DNA from: an uncultured delta proteobacterium
GTDB lineage: Bacteria; Desulfobacterota; Syntrophorhabdia; Syntrophorhabdales; Syntrophorhabdaceae
Reading direction: 5' to 3'
DNA: 11,342 nucleotides
NCBI GenBank assembly: GCA_903872255.1
Contig: CAIQJW010000283.1
Coordinates: 1-11,342 of the forward strand
Position 1 is the first letter of the stretch. Every line of letters begins with the position of its first letter. The position numbers were made by a program, and so were the translations under genes. This document shows, one piece after another, positions 1 through 5,891 of this stretch. The notes beneath the pieces are model-generated. The model was not told where the DNA came from and made no database searches. It saw nothing but the letters and a program-made list of their open reading frames with translations.

Positions 1-99
1 GGCCTTATCTCGATCGGCGACGTCGTGAAATCGATCATTTCCGAAAAGGATATGCTGATCGAGCACCTGTCGAATTACATAGCGGGCAAATACATCTGA
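1..99 (+). CDS. C-terminal end of a CBS-domain protein (5' end outside window)
   Basis: The reading frame is open from the first base and gives 32 residues before TGA. It starts GLISIGDVVKSII and ends in a charged helix with EHLSNYIAGKYI. The 'G-[IL]-[IV]-S-IGD-[LV]-[VL]-K' strand-helix followed by 'IE.L..YI.G.Y' is the familiar end of small bacterial proteins made of two CBS domains, which usually bind adenine nucleotides and act as energy or stress sensors. Only the last part of the second CBS domain is visible, so length, start and any extra domain cannot be judged. It converges with the minus-strand cupin gene, and a terminator hairpin lies between them. Family assignment is from recognised motif wording; function is inference. 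Confidence 0.75.
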   Translation, partial: GLISIGDVVKSIISEKDMLIEHLSNYIAGKYI

Positions 100-104
100 G
101 AAAC

Positions 105-139
105 CGTAAATAGTAAACAGTAAGGAGTAAGGAGTTAAA
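105..139. repeat. Five tandem heptamers, AGTAAGG-like
   Basis: Directly after the CBS-protein stop there are five head-to-tail 7-base units: CGTAAAT, AGTAAAC, AGTAAGG, AGTAAGG, AGTTAAA. All share a GTAA or GTTAA core. The array is AT-rich and non-coding. I cannot assign a role; slippage-derived sequence or a decayed small repeat element are both possible. Confidence 0.6.
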
Positions 140-167
140 AAGCCTTAATTCCGCAGATTTTGATTTA

Positions 168-202
168 AAAGCCGTGAAAATTCCTTCACGGCTTTGTTTT
201 TT
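168..202. terminator. Intrinsic terminator, probably bidirectional, between convergent genes
   Basis: AAAGCCGTGAA and TTCACGGCTTT form a perfect 11-bp stem around a 6-base loop (AATTCC), followed on the plus strand by G and six Ts. It ends transcription of the CBS gene. On the minus strand the same stem is followed by a short broken T run (TTTTAAAT after the GC core), so it probably also serves the cupin gene, whose stop lies six bases away. Confidence 0.85.
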
Positions 203-207
203 ACGCC

Positions 208-534
208 TTACGGTTTCACATGTACCGCCAGCCATATCGTGGGCTGGTTGGCGTCCGTGCGTGTTACCCTGTGGCGGCTGAACGCGGGGATGAGGACGTG
301 GTCCCCCGGTTTAAGGGTCAGGGGTTGCGGTTCATTTTCAAAGGTGATCTCGGCAATCCCTTTCAGAAGGATGACCCATTCATCGTGGTCCTGGTCATGC
401 CAGTTGTCCTCCGGTGTTGTGTGGCCGTCCGATATGATCCTCTCGATCTTCACGTTGGCATTTTCGGCGATCGTTTCAAATATTTCATCGGGTATAGCGG
501 CCGGGATTCGTAAGAATATATTGTCTTTTTTCAT
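208..534 (-). CDS. Small single-domain cupin protein
   Basis: This 108-residue protein is a one-domain cupin (cupin_2 type). Motif 1 reads WHDQDHDEWVILLKG around residues 45-58, giving likely metal ligands His46, His50 and Glu52. Motif 2 reads GDHVLIPAFSRHRV around 77-90 with His88 as the fourth ligand. The C-terminus 'TIWLAVH' is typical of a small uncharacterised cupin group whose members have the HxxDEWV-like first motif. The substrate is unknown. I chose the ATG at 534 because a GGGGGA tract lies just upstream; an in-frame ATG three codons earlier (543) is also possible. The frame stays open far upstream into the region antisense to eno, but that part resembles no protein. The gene diverges from eno and ends at a shared terminator. 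Confidence 0.85.
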   Translation of the reverse strand: MKKDNIFLRIPAAIPDEIFETIAENANVKIERIISDGHTTPEDNWHDQDHDEWVILLKGIAEITFENEPQPLTLKPGDHVLIPAFSRHRVTRTDANQPTIWLAVHVKP

Positions 535-587
535 TTCCCCCATCCCGGTCTGACGGTTTTTACCGCCAGTTTTCCCTGTATTGTCGT

Positions 588-607
588 CGGCATATCGCGG
601 TATGCCG
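588..607 (-). promoter_or_regulatory. Inverted repeat at the predicted 5' end of the cupin transcript
   Basis: CGGCATA, six bases, TATGCCG: a perfect 7-bp inverted repeat directly downstream of the predicted cupin -10 box. As DNA it could be an operator overlapping +1; as RNA it would be a 5'-terminal stem-loop. Confidence 0.35.
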
Positions 608-614
608 CCCTCCC

Positions 615-644
615 ATGATACCTTGTTCATCGGGTGGTTTGCAA
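615..644 (-). promoter_or_regulatory. Predicted sigma-70 promoter for the cupin gene
   Basis: On the minus strand, TTGCAA (-35, 4 of 6 to consensus) is separated by 18 bases from TATCAT (-10, 5 of 6). Transcription would start near 608, leaving a leader of about 75 bases before the start codon. Prediction by consensus only. Confidence 0.4.
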
Positions 645-665
645 TGTTTTCACACCATAGAGAAT

Positions 666-694
666 TTGAAGGATTTATGCTCCTGTGGTATTCT
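666..694 (+). promoter_or_regulatory. Predicted sigma-70 promoter for eno
   Basis: TTGAAG (-35, 4 of 6) and TATTCT (-10, 4 of 6) are separated by 17 bases. The start point would fall near 701, about 47 bases before the eno ATG. It is the best-spaced pair in the gap but only moderately close to consensus. Confidence 0.4.
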
Positions 695-702
695 GCAGAT
701 AT

Positions 703-724
703 ATCGACCATATTGTTGGTCGAT
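703..724 (+). promoter_or_regulatory. Inverted repeat / stem-loop in the eno leader
   Basis: ATCGACCA, loop TATTGT, TGGTCGAT: a perfect 8-bp stem lying between the predicted eno start point and its ribosome binding site (AAGGAGG at 736-742). It may be a 5' mRNA-stabilising hairpin or an operator; there is no T run, so it is not a terminator. Confidence 0.45.
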
Positions 725-747
725 CCCCAGACAAAAAGGAGGATCTT

Positions 748-2031
748 ATGTCGACAATATATGACGTTTACGCACGGGAAGTACTGGACAGCAGGGGAAA
801 TCCGACTGTTGAGGTTGAGGTTGTCCTTGAAAGCGGTGCAATGGGCCGCGCCATAGTGCCTTCCGGGGCATCGACCGGAGAAAGGGAGGCCCTGGAACTG
901 CGCGACGGCGACCCTAAGCGGTACAAGGGCAAAGGTGTACAAAAAGCAGTCGAGAACGTAAACAGCATTATTGCCCCCGAGGTCGAAGGCCTTGACGCAC
1001 TCGACCAGGCATATATCGACAGGGTGCTGGTCGATACGGATGGAACAGATAATAAGAATAGTCTCGGCGCAAACGCCATGCTCGGAGTGTCCATGGCAGT
1101 AACGAGAGCGGCGGCGGATTATCTCGGGGTATCCCTCTTTCAGTATATCGGCGGCATACGCGGCCGTGAGATACCCGTCCCGATGATGAATGTCATAAAC
1201 GGCGGGGCGCATGCCGAGAACTCGCTCGATGTCCAGGAATTCATGATAGTGCCGGCAGGCGCGGAATCATTCACCGAAGCGCTTCGCATCGGCGCAGAGG
1301 TTTTCCATACCCTCAAGGGGATCCTGAAAGATAAAGGTTATTCGACGGGGGTCGGCGACGAGGGAGGGTTTGCGCCGCAGATCAAATCGACGACCGAAGC
1401 TCTCGATACGCTGATAAAAGCGATCGGCGAAGCCGGATATAAGGCAGGAAAAGACATATATCTGGCCCTTGACGTGGCCGCCAGCGAACTTTACAAAGAC
1501 GGTAAATATGTCATAGACGGAAATACGTGGGATGCCGGGCAGCTCGTGAAGTTTTACGAAGGTATCATCAAGAAATATCCAATTATCTCGATCGAGGACG
1601 GTTTCGCGCAGAATGACTGGGACGGTTGGAAGCTGTTTACCGATCGCTGCGCGTCAAAGATCCAGATCGTCGGTGATGATGTCTTCGTGACGAACCCGCT
1701 GATCTTTGGCGAAGGTATAGAAAAGGGCATTGCCAACAGCATATTGATAAAATTGAATCAGATCGGGACCGTCACCGAGACCTTAACGACGATCGAAATG
1801 GCAAAACGCGCGGGATATACCTGTGTTATCTCACACAGGTCGGGAGAGACAGAGGATACATTCATCGCCGACCTTGCCGTTGCGACAAACGTGGGGCAGA
1901 TCAAGACCGGTTCTGCTTCTCGCAGCGAAAGGATCGCAAAGTACAATCAGCTTCTGCGCATCGAAGATGAACTAGGGGAAATGGCGGTTTTTGGCGGAAA
2001 CAGCGTTTTCTACAGTATAAAGAAGAAATAA
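748..2031 (+). CDS. eno: Enolase (phosphopyruvate hydratase)
   Basis: The 427-residue product is full length for bacterial enolase, which converts 2-phosphoglycerate to phosphoenolpyruvate in the cytosol during glycolysis and gluconeogenesis. All catalytic elements are present. They include the substrate loop SGASTG (39-44), Glu164 in QEFMI and Glu205 in VGDEGGFAP. The Mg ligands are Asp242 (LDVAAS), Glu283 (SIEDG) and Asp310 (VGDD). Lys335 (ILIKLNQ) is the catalytic base, followed by the SHRSGETED loop (362-370) and Lys386 (GQIKTG). The ATG at 748 has an excellent AAGGAGG five bases upstream and gives the expected N-terminus (STIYDVYAREVLDSRG); the frame extends 21 codons further upstream without family similarity. 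It is monocistronic, with its own leader hairpin and a strong terminator. Small departures such as SIEDGFAQNDWDGW and GSASRSER are within normal family variation. Confidence 0.98.
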   Translation: MSTIYDVYAREVLDSRGNPTVEVEVVLESGAMGRAIVPSGASTGEREALELRDGDPKRYKGKGVQKAVENVNSIIAPEVEGLDALDQAYIDRVLVDTDGTDNKNSLGANAMLGVSMAVTRAAADYLGVSLFQYIGGIRGREIPVPMMNVINGGAHAENSLDVQEFMIVPAGAESFTEALRIGAEVFHTLKGILKDKGYSTGVGDEGGFAPQIKSTTEALDTLIKAIGEAGYKAGKDIYLALDVAASELYKDGKYVIDGNTWDAGQLVKFYEGIIKKYPIISIEDGFAQNDWDGWKLFTDRCASKIQIVGDDVFVTNPLIFGEGIEKGIANSILIKLNQIGTVTETLTTIEMAKRAGYTCVISHRSGETEDTFIADLAVATNVGQIKTGSASRSERIAKYNQLLRIEDELGEMAVFGGNSVFYSIKKK

Positions 2032-2055
2032 GCGGGCCTTAAACCTTTGGTTGCG

Positions 2056-2104
2056 GCAGATCAGCGCCCCGCTATGCGAACGGGGCGCTGATCTGCTTTT
2101 CTTT
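2056..2104 (+). terminator. Strong intrinsic terminator of eno
   Basis: A perfect 16-bp GC-rich stem (GCAGATCAGCGCCCCG pairing with CGGGGCGCTGATCTGC) closes a 9-base loop and is followed by TTTTCTTT. It lies 25 bases after the eno stop. The minus strand lacks a T run after the stem, so it is oriented for eno, although the convergent small gene ends immediately beside it and may also be insulated by it. Confidence 0.93.
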
Positions 2105-2333
2105 ATGAAGGAGGGGGCTGGTTTGCGGGTTGGGCCTGAGGCTGCGGGTTGTCGCACGACCTTAAGCAATCGTAGTAACATTCAGACTGTTTCTTTTGTG
2201 TGCATTTTGAATCGGTGCAACAATAGGACACACATCTGTCCCGGCATGATGTCGAATCCAACGCTTCGGCACCTGTCGCCATGAACATTGCTGCGGCAAA
2301 CAAAAGTATTATTGCAAGAAGATAAGTTTTCAT
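2103..2333 (-). CDS. Exported cysteine-rich microprotein with twin CX3CX3C helices
   Basis: I do not recognise a named family. The 76-residue product begins with a clear signal peptide: MKTYLLAIILLFAAAMFMATGAEA, with cleavage likely after the last Ala. The mature part of about 52 residues contains eight cysteines in the pattern CX3CX3CCX4CX7CX3CX3C, then a Pro/Gln tail. Two CX3CX3C blocks separated by 13 residues would place cysteines on one face of two short helices, as in a disulfide-stapled helical hairpin. Metal binding is the alternative. It is likely a real gene: GGAGGTG sits five bases before the ATG, and a near-consensus promoter precedes it. An in-frame TTG one codon upstream is a less likely start. 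The protein should act in the periplasm or outside the cell; its role is unknown. Confidence 0.75.
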   Translation of the reverse strand: MKTYLLAIILLFAAAMFMATGAEALDSTSCRDRCVSYCCTDSKCTQKKQSECYYDCLRSCDNPQPQAQPANQPPPS

Positions 2334-2360
2334 CAATTCACCTCCCTGGGTGCATGACGA

Positions 2361-2389
2361 TATATAACACTATCGGACTATTCCGTCAA
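2361..2389 (-). promoter_or_regulatory. Good sigma-70 promoter for the cysteine-rich microprotein
   Basis: Read on the minus strand, TTGACG (-35, 5 of 6) is followed after exactly 17 bases by TATATA (-10, 5 of 6). The start point would lie near 2354, about 20 bases before the start codon and directly ahead of the GGAGGTG ribosome binding site at 2339-2345. It is the best promoter match in the window. Confidence 0.7.
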
Positions 2390-2406
2390 TGACAGACATC
2401 ACACAT

Positions 2407-2444
2407 AAAAAATACCCGTAATGTTGAGAATTTGGGTGTTTTTT
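2407..2444 (+). other. AT-rich hairpin with T run ahead of the corA-like gene
   Basis: AAAAAATACCC and GGGTGTTTTTT can form an 11-bp stem (one T-G wobble) with a 16-base loop, ending in six Ts. It has the shape of a weak intrinsic terminator but no plus-strand gene ends nearby. It could be a leader attenuator for the transporter if transcription starts upstream of it, or simply AT-rich spacer. No convincing promoter for the transporter gene is visible in this gap. Confidence 0.3.
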
Positions 2445-2502
2445 CGTGGAATATGGGATACATTAGTTTATATATCAATCCAAACAAGAATGGTAGTCTC
2501 GT

Positions 2503-3414
2503 ATGGTAAAACTTTACAGCATAGTCGATTCGCGCGTTATTGAAGGTGTAGGCGAAAAAGCAAGGATCGCCGTCTATATCAATCCCGATGATGCAGAGAG
2601 GCGGTATCTCATCGACCGCTACCAGCTCGACGAGCATACCCTGTTATCAGCGCTTGACCCCGATGAGCTTTCCCGTATCGAGATCGAGTCGAATCACGTC
2701 GCCATAATCCTCAAATCGCCGGTAAATTATCAGGCTGAGCATGCATTTGAGTTCCTGGTATCGTCGATGGGCATGTTCCTGTTCGAAGATACGCTTATCA
2801 TCGTTATGGCGGAGGACCTCCCTATCTTCGACAGCAAGACATTTTCCCGCGTTAGCCGGATTGCGGAAACCATGCTGAAGATAGTCAACTACAGTATTTT
2901 CCGTTTCCTGGAGCATCTGAGGGTGATCGACATGGTATCCGACGAACTCGGAGATAAGATAAGCACCTCCATGGAAAACACGTATCTCCTGAACCTTTTT
3001 GCGCTGGAAAAGAGCTTGGTCTATTACCAGAATGCGATAAATTCCAATGGGGTCCTTATCGAAAAAATGAAGATCTACACCCAGAGGATAGGATTTACGC
3101 GGGACGATACCGAACTGCTCGATGATATCGCCATCGAAAACACACAGTGCTACAAACAGGCTGAAATCTATTCGAACATTCTCGCGAGCATGATGGACGC
3201 GCGAGTTTCCATTGTGAACAACAACCTGAACATTCTCATGAAGAAACTGACGTTCATTACAATTTCCATAATGGTCCCGACTCTTGTCGTCAGCGCGTTC
3301 TCCATGAATGTCGTCTTTCCTTTCCAGGGACACCCGTTCGCATTCTGGATCATTCTTGCGATAGCATTCAGCGCTATGGGAAGTTTCTTCTTCTTCTGGT
3401 CGATACGGAAGTAG
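2503..3414 (+). CDS. CorA-family divalent cation transporter with SMN in place of GMN
   Basis: The 303-residue protein matches the CorA (2-TM-GxN) channel layout. It has a cytoplasmic alpha/beta N-terminal domain (about 1-120), a long helical stalk (about 125-245), then two closely spaced C-terminal membrane helices (about 247-267 and 279-300) and a short basic tail, SIRK. CorA proteins are pentamers that carry Mg2+, Co2+ or Ni2+. The filter signature after the first helix normally reads GMN; here it is Ser267-Met268-Asn269, followed by VVFPF, as in the short-loop 'GMNV.(L/F)P' subgroup. The ATG at 2503 gives a family-like N-terminus but has only a weak ribosome binding site. It stands alone or heads the downstream cluster, 49 bases away with no terminator between. 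Membership is secure; ion and direction are not. Confidence 0.88.
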   Translation: MVKLYSIVDSRVIEGVGEKARIAVYINPDDAERRYLIDRYQLDEHTLLSALDPDELSRIEIESNHVAIILKSPVNYQAEHAFEFLVSSMGMFLFEDTLIIVMAEDLPIFDSKTFSRVSRIAETMLKIVNYSIFRFLEHLRVIDMVSDELGDKISTSMENTYLLNLFALEKSLVYYQNAINSNGVLIEKMKIYTQRIGFTRDDTELLDDIAIENTQCYKQAEIYSNILASMMDARVSIVNNNLNILMKKLTFITISIMVPTLVVSAFSMNVVFPFQGHPFAFWIILAIAFSAMGSFFFFWSIRK

Positions 3415-3463
3415 AGATACTCTTTATTATTTCGATTACAATGTATCAGGCCAACAATACGAG

Positions 3464-3940
3464 ATGACAACTGCTTCGGGAAAAAGAAGTGCGGGGTTGC
3501 TCATGTACCGCCGGCGCGGTGCTGCGGTCGAGGTATTGCTCGTGCATCCCGGTGGGCCCTTCTGGGCAAAAAAAGATGAGGGCGCGTGGAGTCTGCCGAA
3601 AGGCATCATAGATCCGGGGGAGGATGATCTCCTTGCAGCCATACGCGAATTTGAAGAGGAAACCGGCTTCACGGCGGAAGGGGACTTCATCGCCCTGACG
3701 CCGCGGCGGCAGCCGAGCGGCAAGGTCATATTCGCATGGGCGATTGCGGGCGATTGCGACCCTTCGGCCATGAAAAGCAATACGTTCACCATGGAATGGC
3801 CTCCGCAGTCGGGAAACATTGCCGAATTTCCCGAAGCCGACCGCGTAGAATGGTTTGATAGTGAATCGGCCAAATCAAAGATCATCAAGGGCCAGAAAGG
3901 CTTTATCGAAGAATTCGAAAATTTCATAGAAAGATCATGA
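3464..3940 (+). CDS. Nudix hydrolase, COG4119-type
   Basis: The 158-residue protein carries a perfect Nudix box at residues 47-69 (G-x5-E-x7-REFEEETGF), which binds Mg2+ and hydrolyses a nucleoside-diphosphate-linked substrate. The N-terminal SAGLLMYRRR and VHPGGPFWAKKDEGAWSLPKG segments mark the COG4119 group ('predicted NTP pyrophosphohydrolase'); the exact substrate is unknown. Its TGA overlaps the start of the cytochrome c gene by four bases (ATGA), which implies translational coupling. A TACAAT box at 3437-3442 could be a -10 element but no -35 partner is visible, so the cluster may be transcribed from upstream. The ATG has a poor ribosome binding site, though no better in-frame start exists. 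Confidence 0.93.
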   Translation: MTTASGKRSAGLLMYRRRGAAVEVLLVHPGGPFWAKKDEGAWSLPKGIIDPGEDDLLAAIREFEEETGFTAEGDFIALTPRRQPSGKVIFAWAIAGDCDPSAMKSNTFTMEWPPQSGNIAEFPEADRVEWFDSESAKSKIIKGQKGFIEEFENFIERS

Positions 3941-5250
3941 TGCGTCATTCCGCACGTCTCCTTATCCTCCTTATCCTCCTTCTCATTCCGCTTTCTTTAT
4001 TCGGCGCAGATGAATGCTTTGACTGTCATGACAAATACAGGAAAACCAACCACGGCAAGCTCGATTGCACGGCTTGCCACAGTGATGCGAAGGACCTGCC
4101 CCACCCCGACAAACTGAAAAAACCAGATTGCGTCTCCTGCCATGGCGATGCTGCAAAAATGCACGGGACGAGTTCCCGTGCCGAAAAAAAACTGGCATGC
4201 AGCCAATGCCACGCTGTCCATAACATCGCCCGGGGCGCGAAGAAATGCGTCTCCTGCCACCCTTCCGTTGCGCGTAAGGGCCTGCCCTCGGCGCGAAGGT
4301 ACCTGCCGGCATCGGATCTCTACGGGTTGACATCGCATGGGAAAAGCGGCGTGACGTGCCGGGATTGCCACGCATCGCAGGGGCGGACCAGTGACCGCGT
4401 GTGCGTAAAATGTCATGAGAACGTCTACAACGTATACAAGGGCACGGCCCACGCGAAAGGGTCTGCCGCGAAATGCACCGAATGCCACGATCCGCACAAG
4501 GTAAAGACATACAAGGAATTAGGGACGTCCGAGCGAATGGCCGTCTGCGTCCGTTGCCACAGCGACTACAAGGGAAAACACGCGTGGCTCCCCCATACGG
4601 AGCTTCATTTCATGCATCTCGAATGTTCGACCTGCCATAGTCCGCGTTCCGAAAAAGGAATGGTATTCAATATCAGGGTACGCACTGATGCCGGTGAACG
4701 GAACCTGAATTACGATGACATTGCCGCGGCATTCGGCACAAAAAAGCCTGCGCGGGACCTTATTGACCTCAACATGGACAGGCGCATCACATCGTCAGAG
4801 ATCGTCCCTTTTTTCGACAGGCTGAAAAGAACGACGCCGGGAACGATCGCGATAAGCGGCTCGATCGTCGTCACCCGGGCCCATCATGATTATTCCGCGG
4901 TACAGAAGCGCGACAAGGTATGCGCAACCTGCCATTCCGATGGTGCCCCGTTCTATCAATCCATGTATATTGTTCTGCCTGAAAAGAAAGGCTTCTCGCA
5001 GATGCCGGTCAAGGGGACCGTGCTGGCATCCATGCCGTCGTCGCTTGCCCTCAACTTCGTTCTCCTCGGTGAAACGAAGCTGCGCTTCAGCGATATAAAG
5101 GCCCTTCTTCGCAGCAAAGGACAGGTAAGGCAGGAGATCGTACAGGACCTCGGCTTCAGATGGATCGATATCATCGGCATCTTTGTCTCGATCATGGTCC
5201 TCTTCTTTATCCTTGTCCATATTATATTAAGAGTGGTGTTCAGGCGATGA
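3937..5250 (+). CDS. Membrane-anchored 11-heme cytochrome c with EF-hand-like loop
   Basis: The 437-residue protein has a signal peptide (hydrophobic 8-22, cleavage near 23-24) and eleven CXXCH heme sites starting at Cys27, 44, 65, 88, 104, 141, 156, 180, 204, 230 and 329. Thirteen further histidines lie in the mature periplasmic part, enough for bis-His ligation of every heme. Ten hemes occupy residues 27-234; the eleventh is isolated after a 95-residue heme-free stretch. That stretch holds DLNMDRRITSSE (277-288), with the EF-hand spacing of Asp/Asn/Asp, Ile and Glu. A C-terminal helix (about 409-433, containing His428) followed by RVVFRR anchors it in the inner membrane, leaving the hemes in the periplasm. 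Start and stop overlap both neighbours by ATGA, tying it to the Nudix and cytochrome b genes. It most likely exchanges electrons with the cytochrome b partner; the final acceptor or donor is not shown. Confidence 0.93.
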   Translation: MMRHSARLLILLILLLIPLSLFGADECFDCHDKYRKTNHGKLDCTACHSDAKDLPHPDKLKKPDCVSCHGDAAKMHGTSSRAEKKLACSQCHAVHNIARGAKKCVSCHPSVARKGLPSARRYLPASDLYGLTSHGKSGVTCRDCHASQGRTSDRVCVKCHENVYNVYKGTAHAKGSAAKCTECHDPHKVKTYKELGTSERMAVCVRCHSDYKGKHAWLPHTELHFMHLECSTCHSPRSEKGMVFNIRVRTDAGERNLNYDDIAAAFGTKKPARDLIDLNMDRRITSSEIVPFFDRLKRTTPGTIAISGSIVVTRAHHDYSAVQKRDKVCATCHSDGAPFYQSMYIVLPEKKGFSQMPVKGTVLASMPSSLALNFVLLGETKLRFSDIKALLRSKGQVRQEIVQDLGFRWIDIIGIFVSIMVLFFILVHIILRVVFRR

Positions 5251-5858
5251 AAAAAGAGAATATTCCCCTGCATCCCCTGTCGATACGCATCTGGCATTGG
5301 ATCAACGCGCTTATTGTCCTTGTGCTCATTATTACCGGGACCGAACTGCGCTTCACGGACATAAAGATCTTTTCAGATTACGGGTTCGTTGTCGCACTCC
5401 ACAAATATGCGGGATATTTGCTCACCGTCTCGTTCCTCTTCTGGATCGCCGCATATCAGTTCTTAGGGGGATTTGCGGGCCATTATCTCGTATCCATTAA
5501 AGATGTGCGGTCCCTGCCAGCGCAGGCCGTCTTTTACCTGTACGGCTATTTCCGTGGCGGGCCCAACCCCTTCAGCGCAACGGCCGAAACGCGGTTCAAT
5601 GTCCTTCAAAAGATCGCCTATTCGTTTATCATGTTCATTGCCACGCCGGTCATAATCCTTTCGGGGATCATATTCGGCAATATCATGGATTTCTACAGGA
5701 TCGTCCATCAGTTAGGAGGCCTGAGGATCATCGACGCCATCCATGTGATAACCGGATACGTATTCATAATTTACCTGTTCGTTCATCTCTACATGGCCAC
5801 CCTGGGCAAAAACATCTTCTCGCACACAAAATCAATGTTCACGGGCAGGGAACCTTGA
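5247..5858 (+). CDS. Diheme cytochrome b membrane subunit (HydC/FdnI/thiosulfate-reductase b type)
   Basis: The 203-residue protein has four predicted membrane helices (about 16-32, 47-72, 122-143 and 162-186). It begins with HPLSIRIWHWINA, the usual first segment of the Ni,Fe-hydrogenase/formate-dehydrogenase b-type family. Candidate heme ligands are His17, His52 (ALHKYAGY), His166 and His180, the last two on helix four (DAIHVITGYVFIIYLFVHLYMA), fitting two b hemes stacked across the membrane. It should link the quinone pool to the multiheme c protein encoded just upstream. The start is set by the ATGA overlap with that gene; an open frame reaching 29 codons upstream inside the c-cytochrome gene has no family similarity. 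In Geobacter CbcL, comparable c and b parts are fused; here they are separate genes. Confidence 0.92.
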   Translation: MKKENIPLHPLSIRIWHWINALIVLVLIITGTELRFTDIKIFSDYGFVVALHKYAGYLLTVSFLFWIAAYQFLGGFAGHYLVSIKDVRSLPAQAVFYLYGYFRGGPNPFSATAETRFNVLQKIAYSFIMFIATPVIILSGIIFGNIMDFYRIVHQLGGLRIIDAIHVITGYVFIIYLFVHLYMATLGKNIFSHTKSMFTGREP

Positions 5859-5891
5859 ACGCTTCCGCTTCTTCTGCTATGCTTTTGCCTT

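Larger units (their letters stand above)
97..220. repeat. 13-bp imperfect inverted repeat bracketing the intergenic gap
   Basis: TGAGAAACCGTAA at 97-109 and TTACGGTTTCACA at 208-220 are inverted copies matching at 12 of 13 positions, with 10 contiguous. The left arm starts on the stop codon of the CBS gene and the right arm contains the stop codon of the cupin gene. Between the arms lie the heptamer array and the terminator hairpin. It could be a small palindromic (REP- or MITE-like) unit, or chance. Confidence 0.45.

Noticed and set aside
685..747. Upstream ATG start for enolase adding 21 residues
   Set aside because: The extension overlaps the predicted promoter and leader hairpin; the ATG at 748 has a perfect ribosome binding site and the canonical enolase N-terminus.
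535..1212. N-terminal extension of the cupin frame antisense to eno
   Set aside because: The frame stays open but the extra residues resemble nothing, cross the eno promoter region, and the cupin domain is complete from the ATG at 534.
3968..3996. Short direct repeats (CTTATCCTC units) near the start of the cytochrome c gene
   Set aside because: They encode the Leu/Ile core of the signal peptide; the repetition follows from codon use for LLILLILLL.
4886..5098. Overlapping plus-strand frame inside the cytochrome c gene
   Set aside because: No signal, domain or ribosome binding site; the Cys/Arg/Pro-rich translation is typical of a shifted frame in a GC-rich gene.
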